NCBI GenBank assembly: GCA_015059805.1
Contig: SUZO01000025.1
Span: forward strand, 1 to 35,594
Source: Rikenellaceae bacterium
GTDB taxonomy: Bacteria; Bacteroidota; Bacteroidia; Bacteroidales; Rikenellaceae
DNA length: 35,594 bases
Reading direction: 5' to 3'
The position numbers were made by a program, and so were the translations under genes. The notes under the pieces were generated by a model. That model ran no database searches and was not told the DNA's origin. It saw only the letters and a list, made by a program, of their open reading frames with translations. Shown piece by piece: positions 24,054-30,984 of this stretch. Numbering within the stretch: position 1 is the first letter of the stretch; each line of letters starts with the position of its first letter.

Positions 24054-24464
24054 CTACTTCATTGTTGCCACTTGTGGCGCAGATGCCCTATCCTGCTGCT
24101 CAGGTGGCATTTGAGTGCCATTTTCGTCGTGAGCGGATTGATTGTCAAAGTGGGCAATAAGCTCTTGTTCTGTGCGCTCAACCATAATTTCGTCAAGAAA
24201 CTCCAATGCCCTCTGGCGACCAGACTCGCGTCGACTGTTCATCTCCTGATCGCTAAATGGGATGATAGCACAAGCATGGTTAAGCGTGTCGGTATTTCCC
24301 TCAACATCGCACTCATAAAGCGATGCAGAGATGTTGGTTACCATCTCCAGTTCATCCGGATTACTGCTCAGATAGCTCCTCACAACCTCTAACTCCTGAG
24401 CTGTTAGTGTTCCACTGTCTACAATATACTTGCACAGTAGGTCGTCGGTTACAATTCTTGACAT
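24054..24464 (-). CDS. Small acidic protein, anti-sigma-like N-terminus
   Basis: 136 residues, not recognised as a named family. The first ~60 residues (DDLLCKYIVDSGTLTAQELE, then VRSYLSSNPDELEMV) follow the helical pattern of anti-sigma-factor zinc-finger domains, in which a short loop is followed by E-x-x-x-V-x-x-x-L, but the His/Cys zinc ligands are absent. There is no membrane span. The C-terminus is polar (Gln/Asp-rich). It starts 46 bases after the sigma-like gene in the same direction, which supports a regulatory partner of it; this is inference. Confidence 0.6.
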   Translation of the reverse strand: MSRIVTDDLLCKYIVDSGTLTAQELEVVRSYLSSNPDELEMVTNISASLYECDVEGNTDTLNHACAIIPFSDQEMNSRRESGRQRALEFLDEIMVERTEQELIAHFDNQSAHDENGTQMPPEQQDRASAPQVATMK

Positions 24465-24510
24465 ATTATCCTTATTTTCAGTTGTTTAACCACCAATTTA
24501 TCAAAACAGG

Positions 24511-25224
24511 CTACCCTTGGCATCTATCTCTACCTGAGACCCTCTTTTTCATCACCCTGTCAGTACCCATAGCCAACAGTATAGCCCTCAGCTCAATATA
24601 TGCGCGACTCTTTATACAGTTCACCTCCGCCTCGTCAGCCTCTCGCATATCTCCATGGCTCTTACGCCACTGAGTCAAAACCTTTGCCACATTTACTGAA
24701 CGACGCGCCTTACCAGGTTGCAGACACTGCTCCAAGACAAGGCGCTGCTCCTGTTTCTTAAGCTTACAAATAGCCTCCCGAAGCATTATGTCGTCACTTG
24801 TCTGACCCGTATACTCCTCGGCCGCAACAGCAATAACACACTTCTCAATATCACTCTGAGGCTTGCTCATATACTTGCGTCGCACCTCATTAAAGTGGCG
24901 AGAGGCGGTAATCATCAGCCAACTGAAGAAGATGCGCTTAAGTTGCTCGCCCTTATGCTCATTGTTACTGTTAAAGCTCCTTATAGCGTGAAAGTCCGCC
25001 TTTGTAAGGTTGATGTATATGTCGTTAATAAGCCCATCAAAAAGCTCTGCCGTACAATATTTGAAGTACTTAGTTGCCGCCTTACGAAGATGAAAGTTAA
25101 AAGTATAATCAATATACTTAGCCTCTAATAACATGTAGGCAATCGCACCACCATCGCCCTCTTGCGCAGAGCGTATCAAGTCGTCAAAGGTCAAATTTTG
25201 GTAGTGTTTCATCGTCGTGTTCAT
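24511..25224 (-). CDS. Sigma-70-family (ECF-like) RNA polymerase sigma factor
   Basis: About 237 residues from 25224 (MNTTMKHYQNL; 25212 also possible). Region 2-like sequence: FSWLMITASRHFNEVRRKYM at about 105-125. Region 4-like sequence: QRLVLEQCLQPGKARRSVNV, then VNCIKSRAYIELRAIL. Both regions are divergent from typical ECF factors, and the linker between them is long. It is followed by an anti-sigma-like small protein. Targets unknown; its own promoter region does not show an obvious non-standard motif. Confidence 0.65.
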   Translation of the reverse strand: MNTTMKHYQNLTFDDLIRSAQEGDGGAIAYMLLEAKYIDYTFNFHLRKAATKYFKYCTAELFDGLINDIYINLTKADFHAIRSFNSNNEHKGEQLKRIFFSWLMITASRHFNEVRRKYMSKPQSDIEKCVIAVAAEEYTGQTSDDIMLREAICKLKKQEQRLVLEQCLQPGKARRSVNVAKVLTQWRKSHGDMREADEAEVNCIKSRAYIELRAILLAMGTDRVMKKRVSGRDRCQG

Positions 25225-25250
25225 AGTCAAAAATGGATTTAGCCAGAGTA

Positions 25251-25334
25251 AGAAGCTGTTTACAAACAACTAAACAGTTTCTAACAAAGTACCTCAACAT
25301 AGTACAAATTTAGTCTAAAATATCCATTCTTCAA
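25251..25334 (-). promoter_or_regulatory. Promoter and leader hairpin of the sigma-like gene
   Basis: TTTG with TTG at 25334-25332 and TAAATTTG at 25312-25305, 19 bases apart on the minus strand. The leader contains a stem 25251-25262/25271-25282 (CTGTTTA/TAAACAG core, one mismatch). Confidence 0.65.
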
Positions 25335-25430
25335 ACATTTTCTCCAAAAAAATGGCTTTTGAGCGCATACACAACCACCTTTATAGTTATAGAGGGGGCA
25401 AAGTGAAAATTCTCGCACACTTTTGCCAAT

Positions 25431-25464
25431 AAAAAAGAGGATGACTAAAAAATTAGCCATCCCC
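25431..25464 (-). terminator. Terminator after the truncated AraC copy
   Basis: Minus-strand GGATGGCTAA/TTAGTCATCC stem (25462-25453 / 25448-25439) with a short loop, followed by TCTTTTTT. A working terminator for whatever is transcribed through copy A. Confidence 0.8.
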
Positions 25465-25486
25465 ATATAAAAGTGAACGTTGAATA

Positions 25487-25823
25487 CTACCTAACCTCAC
25501 CCTTACGAGGGCGACCACGACGACGTGGTGCCTCAGCAGTACCAGAGCTCTTCTTTGCGGCAAGAGCCTGGCGATTTGCTCGCTCCATATTCTTCTTAAC
25601 ATCCTCCAAAGTCACAACAACGCCCATGTGGCAACGGCGACGGATAGCTCGCGGTGTATCACCCAAGAACTTTCTGCAGAAGAGTGAGAAGTGTCCATGG
25701 CTGGTAAAGCCATACTTCTTTATGATACTCTTAATAGGAATTGATGTATCATTAAGCAGTGCACCAATCTCTACAGCACGATTCTGCTGCATCCACACAT
25801 ATGAAGTCAGGTCAAAGTGCTGA
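25487..25823 (-). pseudogene. 5'-truncated duplicate of the AraC gene at 26739-27722
   Basis: A stretch of 330 bases (25494-25823) matches 26746-27075 with only two differences that I found (at 25804 and 25809). It encodes the last ~110 residues of the regulator, from HFDLTSYVWMQQ to the end. A TGA lies directly upstream in frame, so there is no intact N-terminus. The final codons differ (GTT AGG TAG here, GTA AGA TAA in the intact gene) while encoding the same Val-Arg-stop. The intact gene has DQTPYVW at the junction, the more normal AraC sequence. A stand-alone product from an internal ATG (25798) is possible but unlikely. Confidence 0.85.
25494..25823. repeat. Left copy of a 330-bp direct repeat
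   Basis: Near-perfect direct repeat of 26746-27075, offset 1252 bp, flanking the candidate RNA and small secreted protein gene. Confidence 0.9.
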
Positions 25824-25932
25824 AATCAAGCATCTTTCGAAGATGCATTATGAATAAACAAATGTGGAGTACAAGAGAAACACACCGTTCTCTGTATACG
25901 CCACTTATATTATTTAATATTCAGCAATTTGC

Positions 25933-26247
25933 TTATATAATTGCGTACCAACATCTTCCATTTGAAGAGAAATAATAGTTAAATCCATCTTTATTACATG
26001 GAAAAAGTCTAAAGTACTTGCCTCCTAGTTTTGCATAAAGGTAATCCCCCTTTTGATATACAGAAAAGTTTGTTGGATAAGATGATTTAGTATTGGGATA
26101 AAACTTCCAATCTCCAAGATACTCATATGATTCATCTGACTCTATAGTAATATGATTAGCAACCTCAATGCTATTATCCATTGCATGTACAGCAGAAATA
26201 CTTAATGCACTAAGAACAAAGCAACCTAAAATTAGACACTTTTTCAT
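25933..26247 (-). CDS. Small secreted protein of unknown function
   Basis: 104 residues. A clear Sec signal peptide (MKKCLILGCFVLSALSISAVHA, cleavage after HA) leaves about 82 residues rich in Tyr, Ser and Asn, with two cysteines (FPCNKDGFNYYFSSNGRCWY) that could form a disulfide after export. There is no lipobox and no membrane span in the mature part. I recognise no family. The sequence is visibly more A/T-rich than its neighbours, and it sits between the two copies of a 330-bp repeat, downstream of a candidate leader RNA. These suggest recent arrival as cargo; a toxin, immunity or adhesin role is speculation. Confidence 0.75.
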   Translation of the reverse strand: MKKCLILGCFVLSALSISAVHAMDNSIEVANHITIESDESYEYLGDWKFYPNTKSSYPTNFSVYQKGDYLYAKLGGKYFRLFPCNKDGFNYYFSSNGRCWYAII

Positions 26248-26334
26248 TTTTTTGTTTTAATATTTTTATATCTACTCACTTCTCGGCTTTTCGATTACTC
26301 CGTTGTACCTTGAGTATTTTTAACCAATACGCAC

Positions 26335-26364
26335 AAAAAAAGCGCGGTACTTTTAGTGTATCCG
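26335..26364 (-). terminator. Terminator of the candidate RNA
   Basis: Minus-strand stem GCGGATAC (26364-26357) / GTACCGC (26349-26343) with a 7-base loop, then GCTTTTTTTG. Confidence 0.75.
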
Positions 26365-26568
26365 CATTTCAAGGTGTTTGGCGTAACCTACCGACAGAAT
26401 AACCAAAAGCCCGCACAATTAAGTGCGAGCATTTTTGCAGTATTCTTGTCGGTATTCATTAGTCGCCAAACTTTCGAAATGACAGAATAAAGCTAAAACG
26501 CTTTTTCAATATGTCTAAAATGTGCGCATTAAACTATATGCAATGCTTCATAGGCAAAATCTTTAACA
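26335..26568 (-). ncRNA. Candidate structured small RNA or leader of the secreted-protein gene
   Basis: From a consensus promoter (26575-26605), the minus strand encodes a long rod: CATTTC/GAAATG, AAG/CTT, TTTGGCG/CGCCAAA (26377-26383/26464-26470), TACCGACAGAATA/TATTCTTGTCGGTA with one bulge (26389-26401/26441-26454), and an apical hairpin 26409-26416/26423-26430. It is followed by hairpin GCGGATAC/GTACCGC and a run of seven T. No open frame spans it. The size and rod shape recall 6S-type RNA, but I cannot assign a family. The terminator lies 88 bases before the secreted-protein gene, for which no other promoter is visible. Confidence 0.65.
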
Positions 26569-26574
26569 TTTTCA

Positions 26575-26605
26575 CAAAGGTAGTGATTATTTTCGTTAAG
26601 TACAA
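26575..26605 (-). promoter_or_regulatory. Promoter of the candidate RNA
   Basis: TTG (26605-26603) and TACCTTTG (26582-26575), 20 bases apart on the minus strand; predicted start near 26568. Confidence 0.75.
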
Positions 26606-26681
26606 CTAATTATATTTATATTGACTACATAGAAGAGAGCATAAAAGGTAATATCACCTTTTTTACTTTGTCTATCAATAG

Positions 26682-26711
26682 TTTCGGCGGTGAATGAATT
26701 CACCGCCGAAA
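26682..26711. terminator. Palindrome after the intact AraC gene
   Basis: Perfect 13-bp stem TTTCGGCGGTGAA (26682-26694) / TTCACCGCCGAAA (26699-26711). The T-run is poor; a second weak hairpin with AAAAGGT/ACCTTTT lies at 26643-26662. Likely the 3' end of the AraC transcript. Confidence 0.65.
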
Positions 26712-26738
26712 GAGTACAATCCTTGTAAATCCGTTTTC

Positions 26739-27722
26739 TTATCTTACCTCACCCTTACGAGGGCGACCACGACGACGTGGTGCCTCAGCAGTACCAGAGC
26801 TCTTCTTTGCGGCAAGAGCCTGGCGATTTGCTCGCTCCATATTCTTCTTAACATCCTCCAAAGTCACAACAACGCCCATGTGGCAACGGCGACGGATAGC
26901 TCGCGGTGTATCACCCAAGAACTTTCTGCAGAAGAGTGAGAAGTGTCCATGGCTGGTAAAGCCATACTTCTTTATGATACTCTTAATAGGAATTGATGTA
27001 TCATTAAGCAGTGCACCAATCTCTACAGCACGATTCTGCTGCATCCACACATATGGAGTCTGGTCAAAGTGCTGACTAAAGAGCAGCTTAAAGTGAGAAA
27101 GGCTATGTCCGCACATCTTAGCAAGAGCCTCCACATTCTTTGCATGTGGGGCGTTGTTAATAACAAGCGTTCTGAATGAGAGGTTGTTATTAAACAGACT
27201 GTAGAATGTACGCAAAAAGACCTCGCGTGGATAGAAGTGGCGGAAGATTACAAACATCTCCTCCATCTTTGCTCTGTGCATAGACTCCGTATTGACATTG
27301 TGCTCAAGGAAGAAGACCACAGAGTCTACAAACCCTGCCAGTACGCTCTCCATAGGCACTGCTGAAAACTTGTATGCAACCTTAGACATCTCTGCAGCAA
27401 CAGAGCGATATGTATCCCCATCACCAGTAAGATTACCAGTGACAAAGCGCGCAATTAACAAAGAGCAATCCTCCTGAGCCACAAAGGTGTAGCTATGAAG
27501 ACGCGACAAGAATAGCGCGTTATTCTCACGTACAAAATAGTCTGTACGTTCAACAGAAGAGACTACAAAACTGCCGCTTCTTAGGAATATAAGATGATTT
27601 ACGTCATCTTGTTCAATGACTAAAGATTTGCCGGCTTTAATAGTACACAAATAAAATCCCGGCTCGGGCAAAAGTGAATTAGACGAGCAGGAAGTGGAAC
27701 ATAAATTGTTCGTCATTTTCAT
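26739..27722 (-). CDS. AraC-family regulator with AT-hook-like C-terminal tail
   Basis: 327 residues. The N-terminal ~140 residues are a cupin-like sensor (FLRSGSFVVSS, NNALFLSRLHSYTFVAQEDC); the AraC DNA-binding domain spans about 205-300 (VEALAKMCGHSLSHFKLLFSQHF, then IKSIIKKYGFTSHGHFSLFCRKFLGDTP, split here). Beyond it is an unusual tail of about 35 residues that ends in RRRGRPRKG, an AT-hook core (GRP flanked by Arg/Lys) that would add minor-groove contacts. The last third of the gene is duplicated 1.25 kb downstream. No consensus promoter is obvious upstream. Confidence 0.85.
   Translation of the reverse strand: MKMTNNLCSTSCSSNSLLPEPGFYLCTIKAGKSLVIEQDDVNHLIFLRSGSFVVSSVERTDYFVRENNALFLSRLHSYTFVAQEDCSLLIARFVTGNLTGDGDTYRSVAAEMSKVAYKFSAVPMESVLAGFVDSVVFFLEHNVNTESMHRAKMEEMFVIFRHFYPREVFLRTFYSLFNNNLSFRTLVINNAPHAKNVEALAKMCGHSLSHFKLLFSQHFDQTPYVWMQQNRAVEIGALLNDTSIPIKSIIKKYGFTSHGHFSLFCRKFLGDTPRAIRRRCHMGVVVTLEDVKKNMERANRQALAAKKSSGTAEAPRRRGRPRKGEVR
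26746..27075. repeat. Right copy of the 330-bp direct repeat
   Basis: Contained in the intact AraC gene; matches 25494-25823. Confidence 0.9.
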
Positions 27723-28206
27723 AAAAATAAAATTTTACTGTTCAAGAAATCGTAGTCTTCGAGAGCGCACTTCTTAAAAGCTACCGTTTCCAACCACGAA
27801 ATTAGTAACAATTTCTCATATAAACAAAAATAAAATTAAAAAAATGTAGCACTTTTTTCATAAAGTACTGCAATTCAGCGGTAAAACCAAAGTGAATAAA
27901 TGAATATCTTGTTGGTTATAGGTGAGTCAAATACATTTTTTTGTTATTTCGTCCTCCTACACTGCCACCCAAACTGACATATAAATTTACGCCCCAAAAA
28001 TATATACAACTGCACTCTAATACTGACTCAGCGGCGTTCCATAGAGTGATTGGCGAGCAACAAATCCATAAAATTAGGCTGTCTAACCACCTCAAGATTC
28101 AAAACTCTTTCCTCTTTTATCCTAATCTCTCCAGCGAAAAACGAAATTATATTCCAAAAATCAGATAGTGACTCTTCCCCAATTTTCATTTTTTCTAAAA
28201 TTGGGC
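27723..28206. other. A/T-rich intergenic region between two divergent AraC genes
   Basis: About 480 bases with no gene that I would support. It contains A/T tracts (for example around 27825-27845) but none of the S1-S6 repeats. It presumably carries the control regions for both AraC genes; only the -7 box of the right-hand gene (28207) is clear. Confidence 0.6.
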
Positions 28207-28214
28207 TATCTTTG
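28207..28214 (+). promoter_or_regulatory. -7 box of the AraC gene at 28236
   Basis: TATCTTTG on the plus strand, 22 bases before the ATG at 28236. The -33 region has T-tracts but no TTG. Confidence 0.6.
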
Positions 28215-28235
28215 TTATCAAAATCGGAAGAGAGT

Positions 28236-29105
28236 ATGGAAATTGTGAACATTCAGCGCGAGATTATGCAGGTCCCTTTTGCGAATAGAGAGGATGTCGG
28301 CATTAAGGTTGCCCTCTTTGACAAGGGAATATCATCCGAGCTACCCACATCGGATAACCGCGAGGGGTATATACTCATCTGTCACAGCGGAACAGCGACC
28401 TTTGACTATAACCACACAGCATATACCGCTCGCGCACGCGATATTATAGTAGTATTCCCAGGGGATATATACACTCTGACCAAACCGTCTGCGGACTTTA
28501 CCGCCTCATGGGTCAGCTTTACGCCACAAGCGATGGAGGAGGCGTTATATAACTTTCCGACCTCTTTCTTCAGTCACATTGCAGACCATCCGATATACAA
28601 CCTCTCTGACAATGAGCACTACACAAACCGCATGGAGTATCTAAAACTCCTATACACGCGCCTTGCTGACCAGAGTAACGTATGTCGCTACGAGATAGCA
28701 CTCGCCTTTCTGCGTACGCTGTTCATGGAGATTCTTAACCGCATAGTCCACAACTTTAACATAGACACCTCGGAGCCAAAGCATCGCCAAAGGCTGCTTG
28801 ATGAGTTTGTCAGCCGCGTAACCTCAACGCCTCAATGCCGCGAAGTTGCCTACTTTGCTCAGCTGCTCTGTATAACACCAAAGCACCTCTCTGCAATCGT
28901 TGCCGATGGCACTGGATTTACCGCCAAGGAGTTTATAGACCGCACAGCAATCTCCGCCATAAAGCAGCTGCTGCGCACAACAGAGCTCTCGGTCAAGCAG
29001 ATTGCCGAGCGCCTTGACTTCTCTGGTAGTGGTAACCTCTGCCGCTTCTTCAAAGCCAACACAGGAGTTACAATCTCCGACTTTAAGAGAGGGTTAAAGG
29101 GGTAA
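28236..29105 (+). CDS. AraC-family transcriptional regulator
   Basis: 290 residues from 28236 (MEIVNIQREIMQV); the longer frame to 28050 would include the -7 box and lacks family similarity. GGAAGAGAG just before the ATG can serve as a ribosome-binding site. Cupin-like N-terminus (YILICHSGTATFDYN, ARDIIVVFPGDIYTL), central helices, and an AraC DNA-binding domain at about 190-285 (EVAYFAQLLCITPKHLSAIV, then VKQIAERLDFSGSGNLCRFF and FKANTGVTISDFKRG). It ends 5 bases before the convergent nucleoside kinase gene. The effector is unknown. Confidence 0.85.
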   Translation: MEIVNIQREIMQVPFANREDVGIKVALFDKGISSELPTSDNREGYILICHSGTATFDYNHTAYTARARDIIVVFPGDIYTLTKPSADFTASWVSFTPQAMEEALYNFPTSFFSHIADHPIYNLSDNEHYTNRMEYLKLLYTRLADQSNVCRYEIALAFLRTLFMEILNRIVHNFNIDTSEPKHRQRLLDEFVSRVTSTPQCREVAYFAQLLCITPKHLSAIVADGTGFTAKEFIDRTAISAIKQLLRTTELSVKQIAERLDFSGSGNLCRFFKANTGVTISDFKRGLKG

Positions 29106-29110
29106 AACTC

Positions 29111-30781
29111 CTAATACTTAAAACTACTTCCCCCAACAAACTCTCTAAGCACAGAGTCGAGCGGAATCTCCTCGGTAGAGATTGGGGTAAAGTTATCAAG
29201 GAACTCAAGCAGGCGATACGCCTCGCCATACTCAGGCACTGTATCTGGAATCTCGCGCAGGATTGGCTCAATAATTGGGCGTAGCACGCCAATCTCATAG
29301 AAGAGCGAGGTATTGACCATAATGTCGGCATTCTCCTGATATGGGAAGATATGTTTCTCCTCACCACGACGCACACTCTGCCAGCGGGCGATAGTATCAT
29401 AGGCGTTATTTCCACGAGTACGATAGTCACGTGTAATACGGCGCAGAAGGCGGTTGTCCGTAGTATGTATTCGTGTAATATTATCCATAGCCACCGAGGT
29501 GAAGCAGGAGAGGTAAATCTTGAACTTAAGTCGCTCCTCAAGCGCTGGAGTGAGCTTTGGATTAAGGGCGTGGATACCCTCCATAATTAGCACCGAGCGG
29601 TCATCCAACTTCAGCGGTTGCTCATGCCACTGACGTGTACCAGTAATAAAGTCGTAGCGCGGGATTTCAACGCTCTTACCATCAATCAGCTGCTTAAGGT
29701 CATCATTGAGGCGTGCCAAATCCAAAGCCTCAAGAGCCTCATAGTCATAATCCCCATTCTCATCCCTTGGGGTATCCTCACGATTTACAAAGTAGTCGTC
29801 AAGCGATATAAGCACTGGATGCAGACCCAGAACGCGCAGCTGAATACCTATTCTCTTTGCCGATGTTGTCTTGCCACTTGACGATGGACCAGAGATAAGC
29901 ACCACCTTAGCGCCGCGCTCGCGGTTAGCCTCATAGATTTTATCGGCTATGTTTGAGAACTGCCTACTATGTACCGCCTCGGCAATCTTTATCAACTCGC
30001 TTGTATCACCCTGCAGTATGCGGCTATTGAGTTCGCCCACTGTAGGCACACCGACAACATCCATCCACTCATGGAATTGGTGGAACAGCCCCGCCATCTT
30101 ATCCGCCATAGGCACACGACCTAAGCGTAGTGGATTTGTACGGTCTGGCAGAGCGACTAAAAAGCCCTCATTGTATGGGATAATGGCAAAATTATCTACA
30201 TAACCACTCGTTGGAGCAAGCGCACCAAAGAAGTAGCCCACACTCTGCCCCATATAATATATATTATTGTATAGCTTAGGGCGTGAACGCAACAAGGTCG
30301 CCTTATCGGGGTATCCCGCCGCCTCAAGTTTCGCCACAATATCTACAGTCTGCTCCTTCTTTCGCTGAATAGGAAGATTTTGGGCAGCAACCTCCTTTAC
30401 GGCATGCTCCAAGGCGATACACTCCGACTCGCTAAAGCACGACTTGCCCACCGCCTCGCAATAGATACCAGAGCCTACCGAGTGGCGTATATGGAATGGA
30501 TTGTCTGGAAACAGTGCTGCCATAGCTCGCTGCAACAAAAAGGTCACTGTGCGCTGGTAGACTCTATGTCCCTCAGGGTGAGAAATATCAATAAATCGCA
30601 CCGAAATAGGAGTATAGACGCGGTAGTTAAGCTCCTTAATACGATTATTGACGTATGCAGCAAGAATTGGATAGTTATGCTTTAGCTCTAAACATCCTGT
30701 CAGCTCCAAGAGTGTTGTTCCCATCTGAACCTCTATGTACGATGCACTATTCTCGCAATAGACTTTTATTCCATTTTTCAT
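29111..30781 (-). CDS. Nucleoside (uridine-type) kinase with N-terminal TGS/ThrRS-like domains
   Basis: 556 residues from 30781 (MKNGIKVYCEN); an upstream ATG at 30802 abuts the -7 box (30804-30811) and is rejected. The N-terminal ~180 residues look like a TGS domain plus a threonyl-tRNA-synthetase second domain (RAMAALFPDNPFHIRHSVGSG), which is usual for this Bacteroidota family. The C-terminal half is a phosphoribulokinase/uridine-kinase fold: Walker A GPSSSGKTT at about 300, ISLDDYFV, PRYDFITGTR and LIMEGIHALNP. It likely phosphorylates uridine or cytidine; the role of the N-terminal part is not known. Confidence 0.88.
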   Translation of the reverse strand: MKNGIKVYCENSASYIEVQMGTTLLELTGCLELKHNYPILAAYVNNRIKELNYRVYTPISVRFIDISHPEGHRVYQRTVTFLLQRAMAALFPDNPFHIRHSVGSGIYCEAVGKSCFSESECIALEHAVKEVAAQNLPIQRKKEQTVDIVAKLEAAGYPDKATLLRSRPKLYNNIYYMGQSVGYFFGALAPTSGYVDNFAIIPYNEGFLVALPDRTNPLRLGRVPMADKMAGLFHQFHEWMDVVGVPTVGELNSRILQGDTSELIKIAEAVHSRQFSNIADKIYEANRERGAKVVLISGPSSSGKTTSAKRIGIQLRVLGLHPVLISLDDYFVNREDTPRDENGDYDYEALEALDLARLNDDLKQLIDGKSVEIPRYDFITGTRQWHEQPLKLDDRSVLIMEGIHALNPKLTPALEERLKFKIYLSCFTSVAMDNITRIHTTDNRLLRRITRDYRTRGNNAYDTIARWQSVRRGEEKHIFPYQENADIMVNTSLFYEIGVLRPIIEPILREIPDTVPEYGEAYRLLEFLDNFTPISTEEIPLDSVLREFVGGSSFKY

Positions 30782-30803
30782 AATTAAGTGATATTTATCC
30801 ACT

Positions 30804-30833
30804 CAAAGATAATCATTTTGTTTGACATTTCAA
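30804..30833 (-). promoter_or_regulatory. Promoter of the nucleoside kinase gene
   Basis: TTTTG (TTG at 30833-30831) and TATCTTTG (30811-30804), 19 bases apart on the minus strand. Confidence 0.8.
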
Positions 30834-30908
30834 AATCACATCAATAGGCGGGGATAAAATTTCCCCAAAATCGTCATTTAATAGCTCAAATTGACATTTT
30901 ATACCGTT

Positions 30909-30938
30909 TTGCTAATTCACAAATAATCATTATATTTG
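30909..30938 (+). promoter_or_regulatory. Promoter of the rhamnosidase gene
   Basis: TTTTG (TTG at 30909-30911) and TATATTTG (30931-30938), 19 bases apart; 46 bases before the ATG. Confidence 0.8.
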
Positions 30939-30984
30939 TGATAAATACTACAGGAAATAACCTATAATTTAACTAAATATCATT

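Noticed and set aside
25487..25798. A free-standing 103-residue DNA-binding protein from the truncated AraC copy
   Set aside because: The start is internal to the domain, half of the first helix-turn-helix is missing and there is a stop just upstream; it reads as a gene remnant.
28050..28235. N-terminal extension of the AraC gene at 28236
   Set aside because: It would cover the -7 box at 28207-28214, and its sequence has no resemblance to AraC proteins.
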